From contig NZ_LFJC01000003.1 of the NCBI RefSeq assembly GCF_002776695.1, positions 937,746 to 1,001,745 of the forward strand: a stretch of 64,000 bases of DNA, read 5' to 3'. Of the stretch, positions 28,218-37,032 are shown in pieces. Under the pieces are notes generated by a model, which was not told where the DNA came from, did not search any database, and saw nothing but the letters and a program-made list of their open reading frames with translations. The DNA comes from Bradyrhizobium nitroreducens. Lineage in GTDB: Bacteria; Pseudomonadota; Alphaproteobacteria; Rhizobiales; Xanthobacteraceae. A program made the position numbers and the translations under genes. How positions within the stretch are numbered: the stretch's first letter is position 1; each line of letters begins with the position of its first letter.

Positions 28218-30044
28218 TTATGCCACCGCTTCCTTGGCCTTTTCCGCGCGCTTGCGCTCGTTCGGGTCGAGGTGCTTCTTGCGCAGGCGGATCGACTTCG
28301 GGGTCACCTCGACGAGCTCGTCGTCCTCGATATAGGCGAGCGCCTTTTCCAGGGTCATGCGGATTGGCGGGGTCAGGCGCACGGCTTCGTCCTTCGAGGT
28401 CGTGCGGATGTTGGTGAGCTGCTTGCCCTTGAGCACGTTGATCTCGAGATCGTTGTCGCGGGTGTGCTCGCCGACGATCATGCCCTTGTAGACCTTCCAG
28501 CCCGGCTCGATCATCATCGGGCCGCGGTCTTCCAGCTTGAACATGGCGTAGGCCACCGCTTCGCCCTGGTCGTTGGAGATCAGGACGCCGTTGCGGCGGC
28601 CCTGGATCTCGCCCTTGTACGGGGCGTAGCCGTGGAACAGGCGGTTCATGATCGCGGTGCCGCGGGTGTCGGTGAGCAGCTCGCCCTGGTAGCCGATCAG
28701 GCCGCGGGTCGGCGCGTAGAACACCAGGCGCAGGCGGTTGCCGCCGGACGGCTTCATCTCGACCAGCTCGGACTTGCGCTCGCTCATCTTCTGCACGACG
28801 ACGCCGGAGTGCTCCTCGTCGACGTCGATCACGACTTCCTCGATCGGCTCCAAGGTGGTGCCGGTGGCTTCGTCCTTCTGGAACACGACGCGCGGACGCG
28901 ACACCGAAAGCTCGAAACCTTCGCGGCGCATGGTCTCGATCAGAATCGCGAGCTGCAATTCGCCGCGGCCCGAGACTTCCATCGCGTCCTTGTCGGCGGC
29001 TTCCACCACGCGCAGCGCAACGTTGCCTTCGGCTTCGCGCAAGAGACGGTCGCGGATCATGCGGCTCGTCACCTTGTCGCCTTCGGTGCCGGCGAGCGGA
29101 GAGTTGTTGACGATGAAGGACATCGACACGGTCGGCGGATCGATCGGTTGGGCCGGCAGCGGCACCTCGACGGTCGGATCGCAGAAGGTGTCGGCGACGG
29201 TGCCCTTGGTCAGGCCCGCGATAGCGACGATGTCGCCGGCTTCGGCTTCATCGAGCGGGGTGCGCTCGAGACCGCGGAACGCCAGGATCTTGGTGATGCG
29301 CCCGGTCTCGACCAGCTTGCCGTCGGCGTTCAGCACCTTGACCTGCTGGTTCGGCTTGAGCACGCCGGAGGAGATGCGGCCGGTGATGATGCGGCCGAGA
29401 TAGGGGTTGGCTTCGAGAATGGTGCCGATCATCCTGAACGGACCTTCCTCGACCTTGGGCGGTGCGACGTGGCGCAGGATCAGGTCGAACAGCGGCTCCA
29501 TGCCCTTGTCCTTCGGACCCTCCGGGCTGTCGGCCATCCAGCCCTGCTTGGCCGACCCGTAGAGGATCGGGAAGTCGAGCTGCTCTTCGCTGGCGTCGAG
29601 CGCCGCGAACAGGTCGAACACCTCGTTGATGACTTCGGTCGGGCGCGCGTCGGGACGGTCGACCTTGTTGATGACGACGATCGGCTTGAGGCCGACCTTG
29701 AGCGCCTTGGAGACCACGAACTTGGTCTGCGGCAGCGGGCCTTCGGCGGCGTCGACCAGCACCAGCGCGCCGTCCACCATGTTCAGGATGCGCTCGACCT
29801 CGCCGCCGAAATCGGCGTGGCCGGGGGTGTCGACGATGTTGATGCGGGTGTCCTTCCACTGCACCGAGGCGGCCTTCGCCAGAATGGTGATGCCGCGCTC
29901 GCGCTCCAGGTCGTTGGAGTCCATGGCGCGATCGGTCACCTTCTGGTTCTCGCGGAACGTGCCGGACTGCTGGAGGAGTTTGTCGACCAGGGTCGTTTTG
30001 CCGTGGTCGACGTGGGCGATGATGGCGACGTTACGAAGGTTCAT
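28218..30044 (-). CDS. typA: Ribosome-associated GTPase TypA/BipA
   Basis: A 608-residue translational GTPase that helps 50S assembly and stress adaptation. The G1 motif AHVDHGKTTL (about 10-19), switch II DTPGHADFGGEVER, and G4 NKVDRPDARP are all present, followed by the EF-G-like domains and the BipA-specific C-terminal domain (GRNGVLISNDQGEAVAYAMF). Length is standard. The upstream 240 bases to the next gene hold no supportable gene. Confidence 0.97.
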   Translation of the reverse strand: MNLRNVAIIAHVDHGKTTLVDKLLQQSGTFRENQKVTDRAMDSNDLERERGITILAKAASVQWKDTRINIVDTPGHADFGGEVERILNMVDGALVLVDAAEGPLPQTKFVVSKALKVGLKPIVVINKVDRPDARPTEVINEVFDLFAALDASEEQLDFPILYGSAKQGWMADSPEGPKDKGMEPLFDLILRHVAPPKVEEGPFRMIGTILEANPYLGRIITGRISSGVLKPNQQVKVLNADGKLVETGRITKILAFRGLERTPLDEAEAGDIVAIAGLTKGTVADTFCDPTVEVPLPAQPIDPPTVSMSFIVNNSPLAGTEGDKVTSRMIRDRLLREAEGNVALRVVEAADKDAMEVSGRGELQLAILIETMRREGFELSVSRPRVVFQKDEATGTTLEPIEEVVIDVDEEHSGVVVQKMSERKSELVEMKPSGGNRLRLVFYAPTRGLIGYQGELLTDTRGTAIMNRLFHGYAPYKGEIQGRRNGVLISNDQGEAVAYAMFKLEDRGPMMIEPGWKVYKGMIVGEHTRDNDLEINVLKGKQLTNIRTTSKDEAVRLTPPIRMTLEKALAYIEDDELVEVTPKSIRLRKKHLDPNERKRAEKAKEAVA

Positions 30045-30283
30045 GAGTGAGCTTCTTTGCGGTCGAACAATGGGTTAAGCGCGATCTCGCCGGTCGGACC
30101 GGGACCTCTTCTCGAAACAACGCTGGAAGACTGGAAACGGGGCGCTTTCCGCCCAAAAAGGGAAGCCCGGCCATATCGACCGGGCACCCTGTGCGTTGCG
30201 GCGCAATATATGCAAAAACCGCCAAAAAACAATGTGTTCTTTGGGCCTTGGTTGACTGAATTTTGTCCGGGAATCTCCGGGGC

Positions 30284-30565
30284 TTAGCGATCGTTTCGGA
30301 TAGGCGGGGCCTTTCGCCCCTTGATTGCCGCCCAGATCAGGGCGACGCCGCCGATGCCAACGACCAGCCCCAGGAAGACCAGCGGCGCGATGTCGGAGTC
30401 GATCTTGCCTCCATCGGATATGGAGATGCCGCCGAACAGCAGGGCGCACAGGCCGGGCAGCAGGAGGATAATGCCCGAGATGACCATGAACGCGGTCAGG
30501 CAGCCGCTGCGCTGTTGCGGTTTCTGCGGAGGCACTGCTGGTGGAGGGGTGCTGGAATCGCTCAT
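30284..30565 (-). CDS. Small two-helix membrane protein, tandem paralogue 2
   Basis: A 93-residue protein with a short Ser/Pro-rich N-terminus (MSDSSTPPPAVPPQKPQQRS), then CLTAFMVISGIILLLPGLCALLFG (first membrane helix), a polar loop and a second helix, ending in a basic tail. It shares the pattern RSGC-TAxMV-GxILLLPGxCALxF with the gene immediately upstream. Their junction is an ATGA overlap. An AGAAAGAG ribosome site precedes the ATG. Function unknown. Confidence 0.72.
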   Translation of the reverse strand: MSDSSTPPPAVPPQKPQQRSGCLTAFMVISGIILLLPGLCALLFGGISISDGGKIDSDIAPLVFLGLVVGIGGVALIWAAIKGRKAPPIRNDR

Positions 30566-30783
30566 GGTCTCTTTCTCGCGGCCCTGATCAGCATCACGCC
30601 GGCAAATGCCACCAGCAATGTGAGGGCGAGGATAGGGATGAAACGGTTGTCGAGGTGGGGCGACGAGTCGGCGACAAAAATCAAGGCGCAGATGCCGGGC
30701 AGCAGCAGGATCACCCCGAACATCACCATGAGCGCAGTGACGCATCCACTTCGCGACGGTGGAGGTGAAGGCGTCTCGCTCAA
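30562..30783 (-). CDS. Small two-helix membrane protein, tandem paralogue 1 (TTG start)
   Basis: A 73-residue protein, MSETPSPPPSRSGCVTALMVM at the start, then a membrane helix GVILLLPGICALIF, a short loop and a second helix, ending AARKRP. Its TTG start overlaps the TGA stop of the radical SAM gene, and its own stop overlaps the ATG of the next gene, so translation is coupled on both sides. The TTG is supported by similarity of the predicted start to the paralogue beside it. Function unknown; membrane location inferred. Confidence 0.68.
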   Translation of the reverse strand: MSETPSPPPSRSGCVTALMVMFGVILLLPGICALIFVADSSPHLDNRFIPILALTLLVAFAGVMLIRAARKRP

Positions 30784-32225
30784 CGAGGCATCTCCTCGCG
30801 CTGCTTGGCTTCCCGATAAGTTTCTCCGGCCAGCTCCGCGCGGATGCCGTCGATCTTTCCGTCGCGGTAGAACAGATTGTAGGTGTCGAACGGAATGATC
30901 GACCCCTGCTCGGTCACGAAATGGATGCAGCTGCGCTTGACGTTGCCCACGCAGAAATTGAAGCGGTCGAGAAACTGCACGATGGTGACGCGGAAGACGT
31001 TTTCGTAAGACAGCCCGTCCGGCACCTGAAAGCTCGGCAGGCAGCACAAGAGCTCGCAGACGCGCTCGGACGTGTTGAGCGGGCCCGACGACAGCGAGAA
31101 CAGATCGACGAATTTCTCCCGCAGCACCGGGTATTTCTCCGGACTGATGGTGTTGGGCATCACCGCGACCAGCTGCTCCTGTGGGATCAGCGAGGTCAGC
31201 GGTAGCACCTTCTCACCGTTGCGCAGGCCGTAGCCGATCGAGATGCTCTCGGGGTTGCAGGGCAGCGGGATCATGTCCTTGTCGCCGAACACGCCGGTCT
31301 CGATCACGCGCTTGCGGATCTCCGACAGCATGATGCGATCGGTCTTCCCATCGAAATTATCGTTGCGGCCGGCGTCCTGCACCGGCTGCAGCGTCACGCC
31401 GCGCACGCATGTCCAGGTCAGCGCGTGGCGGACGATGTCGCCGATCTCGGCATCGTTGACGCCGCGCTTGATGGTTGCGACCAGCGTGGTCGAGACGCCG
31501 TAATGTTCGAGATTTTCCAGCGCCTGCTGGCGGATCTTGCGTAGATCGGCGCCGCGCAGGTCGATCAGCGCATCGCGCTGCATTGAATCGAACTGGAGAT
31601 AGACCTCCAGCCCGCGCCTGTTCTCGGCGAGCCGCGCCACGAAATCCTTTTCGCGCGCGATGCGCAGGCCGTTGGTGTTGATCATGACGTGGCGGATCGG
31701 GCGGGCGCGCACCGCCTCCAGGATCGCGAAGAAATCCGGATGCAGCGTCGGCTCGCCGCCGGAGATTTGCACGAGATCGGGCTCGCCTTCGCTGGCCACC
31801 AGCGCGTCCAGCATCTTCTCGACGGTCGCGAGCGGGGTGAATTTCGTTCGCGCGGGCGAGGATTCGGCGAAGCAGACCGGGCAGGTGAGATTGCAGTGCT
31901 CGGTGATCTCGATCAGCGCCAGGCAGGAATGCTGCTCGTGGTCGGAACAGAGCCCGCAATCGTAGGGGCAGCCGAACTCGGTGCGCTGCTGGAATTGCAG
32001 TGGCCGGTCGCCGGGCTTGATGAAGTCCTTGCACAGCCGCCAATAGGCGGCATCCGTCGACACCAGCGTCGATTGGACGCCGTGCTCCCGGCAGCGCTTT
32101 TCGTACCAGACCTCGTTGTCCAGAATCTGGATCTTGGTCGGCACCAGCTTCAGGCAGGTCTCGCAGAGAGATTGGGTCTGGCCCCAGAAAATATAGGGAC
32201 GCGACTTACGCAACGGCGCGTTCAT
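30780..32225 (-). CDS. Cys-rich radical SAM protein, tetraether synthase (Tes/MJ0619)-like
   Basis: A 481-residue radical SAM enzyme. The CxxxCxxC iron-sulfur motif is CNLTCPVC (Cys 111, 115, 118), followed by SGGEPTLHPDF. Extra N-terminal cysteines at 21, 24, 45, 86, 90, 93 and 101 (CETC, CPYDCGLC) and C-terminal ones (CELLCCLP, FCVGNVKRSC) suggest auxiliary clusters. This pattern resembles the archaeal MJ0619 family, whose member Tes joins lipid tails in membrane-spanning lipids. The neighbouring Lgt-like gene, sharing an ATGA overlap, fits a lipid substrate. Resemblance recalled from motifs, not aligned; the reaction is inferred. Confidence 0.78.
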   Translation of the reverse strand: MNAPLRKSRPYIFWGQTQSLCETCLKLVPTKIQILDNEVWYEKRCREHGVQSTLVSTDAAYWRLCKDFIKPGDRPLQFQQRTEFGCPYDCGLCSDHEQHSCLALIEITEHCNLTCPVCFAESSPARTKFTPLATVEKMLDALVASEGEPDLVQISGGEPTLHPDFFAILEAVRARPIRHVMINTNGLRIAREKDFVARLAENRRGLEVYLQFDSMQRDALIDLRGADLRKIRQQALENLEHYGVSTTLVATIKRGVNDAEIGDIVRHALTWTCVRGVTLQPVQDAGRNDNFDGKTDRIMLSEIRKRVIETGVFGDKDMIPLPCNPESISIGYGLRNGEKVLPLTSLIPQEQLVAVMPNTISPEKYPVLREKFVDLFSLSSGPLNTSERVCELLCCLPSFQVPDGLSYENVFRVTIVQFLDRFNFCVGNVKRSCIHFVTEQGSIIPFDTYNLFYRDGKIDGIRAELAGETYREAKQREEMPR

Positions 32226-32938
32226 GCAGGTAACTCATTTTGCAAGCGTCTCGCTTTGGGCGCCGTCGCCAGCATGACGCCGGCATAGAGCAGGATGGAC
32301 AGCGACAGCAGGTGAAACAGGGAGAGGGGGCCGATCAGCGTGCCGTAGGGCTTGAGGAATTCCCACAGGAAGCGTTGCGCTCCGTAAAAGGCGAGAGCCA
32401 GGTAGAAGCCATTGGTGATCACAAAGGCGTTTCGGTTCAAGATAGCCAGCACATAGGCAAGCGCGAATATGGCCATGGCCGCGCTTTCGTAGAGCTGCAC
32501 GGGATGGCGAAGAACGCCGTCGCCGAAATCATGCCCGAAGGGCAGCGCCGTCGGCGTGCCATAGGTGAAGTCGTCGAGGCCAGCGAAATAGCAGCCGAGC
32601 CGCCCGATCGCGATGCCGACGGCCAGCGGCAGCGCAAACCGTGCGCCGGTGCGTAAGGCGATGCCGGCCGTCCGTTTGTAGAGCTCGATCGCCACGATGC
32701 CGCCGGCCAGCGCGCCCTCCACCGAGCGCGCGATGCCGCTCTGACCCGACAGCCACAGATTGGCGGAGCCGAACAGATAGGCGCCAAGGCCGGCGCCGAA
32801 CACCAGCGCGGCGAGATAGGGCAGCTCGAAGGATTGCGCCGGAAACTGCAGGCGCTGTCGCGACAACCACCAGACGGCCGCGGCCGCCGCCAGCCACGCC
32901 GCGATGTCGAAGATGGTGTGAAGGAAGACCCCGCTCAT
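32222..32938 (-). CDS. Lgt-like (prolipoprotein diacylglyceryl transferase family) membrane protein
   Basis: A 238-residue integral membrane protein with about seven helices. It has the Lgt-type segment AIGRLGCYFAG (compare GRxGNF in Lgt) and HPVQLYES (Lgt has HPTQLYE), the two most conserved Lgt regions. It may move a diacylglyceryl or similar lipid group but is probably not the housekeeping Lgt, since it heads an operon with a lipid-type radical SAM enzyme. Stop and next start overlap (ATGA). Confidence 0.75.
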   Translation of the reverse strand: MSGVFLHTIFDIAAWLAAAAAVWWLSRQRLQFPAQSFELPYLAALVFGAGLGAYLFGSANLWLSGQSGIARSVEGALAGGIVAIELYKRTAGIALRTGARFALPLAVGIAIGRLGCYFAGLDDFTYGTPTALPFGHDFGDGVLRHPVQLYESAAMAIFALAYVLAILNRNAFVITNGFYLALAFYGAQRFLWEFLKPYGTLIGPLSLFHLLSLSILLYAGVMLATAPKARRLQNELPA

Positions 32939-32992
32939 GCCGGGAGACTATAGCACGGTCGCGTTCAAACGCCCGCGCTGCGCATGATTGCG

Positions 32993-33132
32993 CCCTCTCC
33001 CCTTGTGGGAGAGGGCATCGCCGCTTTGGCCACAAGCTCGTTGGGGTGAGGGGTCTCTCGCACCGAGGCGAGCTCGCTGAGAGAACCCCTCATCCGGCGC
33101 TTCGCGCCACCTTCTCCCACAGGGGGAGAAGG
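32993..33132. repeat. Palindromic intergenic repeat
   Basis: Ends are near-complementary: CCCTCTCCCCTTGTGGGAGAGGG at 32993-33015 against CTTCTCCCACAGGGGGAGAAG at the right end, with internal GGGTCTCTC/GAGAGAACCCC arms. It fills the gap between the Lgt-like gene and the Crp-type regulator gene. Confidence 0.7.
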
Positions 33133-33147
33133 AAGAAGCGAGACTCG

Positions 33148-33912
33148 CTACCCGGCCTCCCGCTCCTCGCTCGGGTAGACGCCGCGCAACACCTCCTCGA
33201 AATGCATCTTCACCGCGTCGTTGCACAGGCAGGCGCGCAGCTTCAGGCCGTCGCGGTTGAGAACCAGGATCGATCCGCGCCGCGTGTCGAGGATCCGCTC
33301 GGCCTTGAACGACTGCAGCACGCGGCTGGCGTAGCTGCGGCCAACGCCGAGCAGCGTCGCAAGCTGCTCGTGGGTCAGCGGCACGCTGCTCTCGTCGCCG
33401 GTCCGCTCCATTGCCGCCAGGATCCATTTGGCGGTCCGCTGCTCGATCGAATGGATCGCGTTGCAGGCGGTCGACTGGAAGATCTGCGCCAGCAGGCAGT
33501 CGGCGTAGCGGGCGAAGATGTTGCGCAGCGAGGCCGAGCGCAGCTTGGCCGCTTCCAGCTTGGCGACGTGGATACGCGCGAACGGCCCGCCGAATTTCAC
33601 GCAGATCCGGGTGTAGGCGGGCAGGAAGCCCTCGCTGACGATGCCTCCTACCGCGCCCTCGCGGCCGACCAGGATGGTTTCGACGTCGCGGCCGTCCTCG
33701 TTGGGAACGAGAAAGGTCGCGAGCGCCGGCCCGCAGGGAAAGTGCACGACCTGGACGTCGTCGCCGGGATTGTAGAGCAATTGCCCGGCGGCGGCGTCCT
33801 CGATGGCGACGTGCGGTGCGAGCAACGCATAATCCGCGTGGCTCAGGCGCCGCAACAGATTGTTGGCCGGCCGGCTTTCGACCTCGGTTGTCTTGCCAAT
33901 ACGCGCGTCCAT
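33148..33912 (-). CDS. Crp/Fnr-family transcriptional regulator
   Basis: A 254-residue DNA-binding regulator. The N-terminal cyclic-nucleotide-type beta roll covers about 30-150, and the C-terminal winged helix (about 170-235) has the recognition region LTHEQLATLLGVGRSYASRVL. No N-terminal Fnr-type cysteine cluster is visible, so oxygen sensing through an iron-sulfur cluster is unlikely. A GGGGAG ribosome site precedes the ATG. It is divergent from the response-regulator gene at 34096, and the 183 bases between hold both promoters. Target genes are unknown. Confidence 0.9.
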   Translation of the reverse strand: MDARIGKTTEVESRPANNLLRRLSHADYALLAPHVAIEDAAAGQLLYNPGDDVQVVHFPCGPALATFLVPNEDGRDVETILVGREGAVGGIVSEGFLPAYTRICVKFGGPFARIHVAKLEAAKLRSASLRNIFARYADCLLAQIFQSTACNAIHSIEQRTAKWILAAMERTGDESSVPLTHEQLATLLGVGRSYASRVLQSFKAERILDTRRGSILVLNRDGLKLRACLCNDAVKMHFEEVLRGVYPSEEREAG

Positions 33913-34095
33913 CCTGAGCTCCCCGTCCTCCTTCCGACCTTAACGAGTTCCGTCCATCCTTTGTGTGCACAAGTGGACAGACTGGAGAACGGCGATGTGG
34001 TGGGTTTCGTTCCGGGAACCCTCCGATGCGCTGGGCGCAGGCATCGTGTCGCGGCAGTCCTGATCCCGCAAAAACCCCACATTGAAGATCTGATC

Positions 34096-34476
34096 ATGAC
34101 ATCCGCACCTCCCGATGGCTCCGGCCGGCCGGCCAACGTCTTGATCGTCGAGGACGACCCGATCATCGCGATCGATTTCGAGGACCGGCTGCTCGGTTTC
34201 GGGGTGACCAGCGTGCGCACCGTCGGGTCGGTGACCCAGGCGCTGGACGCCATCGCGCTAAAAGCGCCCGACTTCGCCCTGCTCGACGTCGAGCTGATCC
34301 GCGAGACCAGCTTTGCGGTGGCCGAGCGGTTGGTCTCGCTGAAGATTCCGTTCGTCTTCGTCACCGGCTACGGCGCCGAAGCGCGCATCCCGGCCGAATT
34401 TGCCGGCCAGCCGCGTTTGCAGAAGCCCTGTTCGAGCGACGCACTTGAGGCGTCGTTGCGTACGCGCAATCCCTGA
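34096..34476 (+). CDS. Single-domain response regulator receiver protein
   Basis: A 126-residue stand-alone receiver domain with no output domain. Acidic pocket residues are in VLIVEDDPIIA, the phosphoacceptor Asp in FALLDVEL, the Thr in FVTGYG and the Lys in QKPCSSD. Such proteins usually act as phosphate shuttles or bind a target directly. The open frame extends far upstream, but the receiver begins here, so the first ATG near the domain is taken. No kinase gene is adjacent. Confidence 0.88.
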   Translation: MTSAPPDGSGRPANVLIVEDDPIIAIDFEDRLLGFGVTSVRTVGSVTQALDAIALKAPDFALLDVELIRETSFAVAERLVSLKIPFVFVTGYGAEARIPAEFAGQPRLQKPCSSDALEASLRTRNP

Positions 34477-34480
34477 CGTC

Positions 34481-35194
34481 TCACTTGCCGGAGCGGATGC
34501 AGAGTGCGGCGAGGTCGTCTTCGACGCCGCGGAAATACGTATGCGGAAGCGGTGGCGGTGACGTGATCCTGCCGGTCGCGGCTCGCTGGGCGAAGGCAGC
34601 TTGCTCCGACAATTCCAGGAAGCGCTTCAGCGCGGACGATTTGGACTTCGCGACAAATCGTTCCAGCGCGTCCTCGGTCGCTCCGATCGGATTGCGATCG
34701 AGCAATTCCTTGTTGCCGGTCGCGACAGGGGAGACCGCGCCGAGCTTGATCCCGCTGATCAAGACGTAGCGGTCGAAATGCTCGAAGACCAGATCGAGGA
34801 CCTTGGCCTGTCGCATCGGCTGCTCGATTGCGAGAAATCGTTTGACGTCTGCATTGCGTTCGAGGCGTTCCCGTTCGGTGGCGCCGGGAAACGGATTGGC
34901 GGCGTTTTGCTGATCGATGAGGGCGCCCGTGCTCTCGAACATGCGCGTGCCCCATGAGAGGATGATGTCGTGGCCGCGAGGCTCGAGCTGATCGGCCGCA
35001 AGCCCCTTCTCCGCCAGGCATGAGGGATCGGCGCTGGTGCGTAACGCCTTGCCGAGCTCGATGGTCAGCGCCTTGCCATAAGGCGATGCGAAAGCCTCGC
35101 GCACCAGCGCGGCCCTGTCCTGGCTCCGCGCCGATGTCGGGGACGCCGCGCTCAGCAGGAGTGCGATGACGAGGGTTCGGCGGCTGAACAGCAC
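34481..35194 (-). CDS. Exported hypothetical protein
   Basis: A 237-residue protein of no recognised family. It has a signal peptide (SRRTLVIALLLSAASPTSA, cleavage near residue 22) and a helical, soluble mature part with two cysteines (SCLAEKG and ALCIRSG) that could form a disulfide. A GTG start is used; no ATG is available. It converges on the response-regulator gene with only four bases between their stops. Predicted periplasmic. Confidence 0.68.
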   Translation of the reverse strand: MLFSRRTLVIALLLSAASPTSARSQDRAALVREAFASPYGKALTIELGKALRTSADPSCLAEKGLAADQLEPRGHDIILSWGTRMFESTGALIDQQNAANPFPGATERERLERNADVKRFLAIEQPMRQAKVLDLVFEHFDRYVLISGIKLGAVSPVATGNKELLDRNPIGATEDALERFVAKSKSSALKRFLELSEQAAFAQRAATGRITSPPPLPHTYFRGVEDDLAALCIRSGK

Positions 35195-35305
35195 GGATCA
35201 ACTCGAAAATGGCTTGGGCGGCATCAGTCCCGTGAAAATGCGCGGGCCTGCAATGGTCGTCCGGGCCGGCCGGATGGTTCATCGCCATCCGGCTCCAAGT
35301 TGGAC

Positions 35306-36841
35306 TTAGGCGCGCTTCGGATCGAGCGTGGTCGACCACAGCGCGACGTCGGCGCGGTCGCGCAAGGTCACGATCATCTGGCCCGAGGCGCCGTCGATCT
35401 TGACGTGACCGAAGAACTGCATGCCGGCGGACGGCGGCAGATTCTGGTTATCCTTGCCCGGCGCCTTGACGAAGCGCACCTCGGGTCCAAAGGTGTTGTC
35501 GAGCGCGGCTGGACCGAACGTACCCGCATGCAGCGGACCCGCGACGAATTCCCAGAACGGCTCGAAGTCCTGGAATTGCGCCTTGTTCGGATCGTAATAA
35601 TGCGCGGCGGCGTAGTGCACGTCCGCCGTCAGCCACACCGTGTTGCTGATCGGCGCCGTCCTGATGAAGCGCAGGATGTCGGCGATCTCGAACTCGCGGC
35701 CGCGCACCGGGCCGTCGCCTTGCGCGAAGGCCTCCGAGCCGGCCGCGTCTGACACGATGAGACTAAGTGGCATGTCGGAGGCGATCACCTTCCAGGTCGC
35801 GCGCGAATTGAGCAGGCCGCGCTTGAGCCAGGCGATCTGGTCCGGTCCGAGGAAGTGGCTGGCGGGGCCGTACGCGGTTTCGAGATTGGGGCCGTTCGGG
35901 CCGCGATAGCTGCGCTCGTCGAGCATGAACACGTCGAGATGCGGGCCGTAGGAGATCTGGCGACAGATCCGGCCAGGCTCGTTGATGCTCTCGCGCAGCG
36001 GATACATCTCGTGGAAGGCGCGCGCGCCGCGCGCGGCGAGCAGCGCGATGTTGCGTTCCTTGTAGGCTGCCGGCAATTCCTTCGACAGCGACCAATTGTT
36101 GGTCACCTCGTGGTCGTCCCACTGCACGAAGATCGGCACCTCGGCATTGAAGGCGCGGAGATTGTCGTCGGTGAGATTGTATTTGTGCGCGGCGCGGTAC
36201 TCGTCCAGCGTCTCGGCGACCTTGGCCTTCTCGGGGATGGTGACGTTCCTCCAGATCTTGCCGTCGGCGAGCTTCACCTCGGATGCAATCGGGACGTCCG
36301 CGTAGATGGTGTCGCCCGAATGCAGGAAGAAATCCGGCTTGTGCTTGCGCATGGTGGAGAAGGTGACCATGCCGCCGTCGTCCGGGTTGATGCCCCAGCC
36401 CTGGCCTGCGACGTCGCCGCCCCAGACGAAGCTGACGTCGCGGCGGTCGGCCGGCGCGGTGCGGAAACGGCCGACGACCGGCTCGCCCTCGATGGCGCTG
36501 TGCGAGAGGTCGCGGAAGCGGATCCGGTAGAAGATGTCCTGGCTGGCAGGCAGGTGCTCCAGCAGCATCTTTGCGGTGAAGTCGCTCTCGGGGAGCGCCG
36601 TGATCGGCGGCAGCGCACGGGCATCCCTGAACGTATCGGTCGTCGCCACCTCGACCAGCATCTGCGCGGGCCGGTCGGTACGCGCCCACACCACGCCGCC
36701 ATCGATCGTGACGTCACCCGACTGGACGCCATGCGTCACCGCCGGCCGATCGGCTGCGCGCGACAGATAGGGCATCGCGATGGTGCCGAGCGCACCGGCG
36801 CCGGTGGCGAGGAAGCGGCGGCGGGAGAATGTGATGTTCAT
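35306..36841 (-). CDS. phoD: Alkaline phosphatase D (PhoD-like), Tat-exported
   Basis: A 511-residue secreted phosphodiesterase/phosphatase of the PhoD family, giving phosphate from organic esters in the periplasm. The Tat signal FSRRRFLATGAGALGT is at the N-terminus. Metal-site segments seen are HSGDTIYADV (about 170-179), QWDDHEVTNNW (about 235-245) and ADVHYAAAHY (about 425). A GGAG ribosome site precedes the ATG. Not obviously linked to neighbours. Confidence 0.92.
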   Translation of the reverse strand: MNITFSRRRFLATGAGALGTIAMPYLSRAADRPAVTHGVQSGDVTIDGGVVWARTDRPAQMLVEVATTDTFRDARALPPITALPESDFTAKMLLEHLPASQDIFYRIRFRDLSHSAIEGEPVVGRFRTAPADRRDVSFVWGGDVAGQGWGINPDDGGMVTFSTMRKHKPDFFLHSGDTIYADVPIASEVKLADGKIWRNVTIPEKAKVAETLDEYRAAHKYNLTDDNLRAFNAEVPIFVQWDDHEVTNNWSLSKELPAAYKERNIALLAARGARAFHEMYPLRESINEPGRICRQISYGPHLDVFMLDERSYRGPNGPNLETAYGPASHFLGPDQIAWLKRGLLNSRATWKVIASDMPLSLIVSDAAGSEAFAQGDGPVRGREFEIADILRFIRTAPISNTVWLTADVHYAAAHYYDPNKAQFQDFEPFWEFVAGPLHAGTFGPAALDNTFGPEVRFVKAPGKDNQNLPPSAGMQFFGHVKIDGASGQMIVTLRDRADVALWSTTLDPKRA

Positions 36842-36880
36842 GTAGATTTACTCCGACCCCGAGCTTGCAAGAAGGCCGGC

Positions 36881-36982
36881 ATTCCGGGGCGCGCCGTCAG
36901 GCGCGAACCCGCAATCCAATTCTCCTCGCGAACGCGGCGCGATGGATTCCGGGTTCGACGCTTCGCATCGCCCCGGATGACG
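36881..36982. repeat. Palindromic intergenic repeat
   Basis: Opens ATTCCGGGGCGCGCCGTCAG and closes with TTCGCATCGCCCCGGATGAC, with inner GGATTCCGGGTTCGACGC. Related to the shorter elements near 9555 and 45001. No gene in this stretch. Confidence 0.65.
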
Positions 36983-37032
36983 GAGGGAGCTATAGTGCGC
37001 CAATGTGACGCAGCAATTACGCGCGCCTGCGC

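Noticed and set aside
28272..30050. A 592-codon plus-strand open frame opposite typA
   Set aside because: Antisense of a clear TypA gene; no recognisable domain.
35195..35305. A gene or RNA in the gap between the 34481-35194 gene and phoD
   Set aside because: Only about 110 bases with no ribosome site, clear stem or conserved frame; treated as ordinary spacer.
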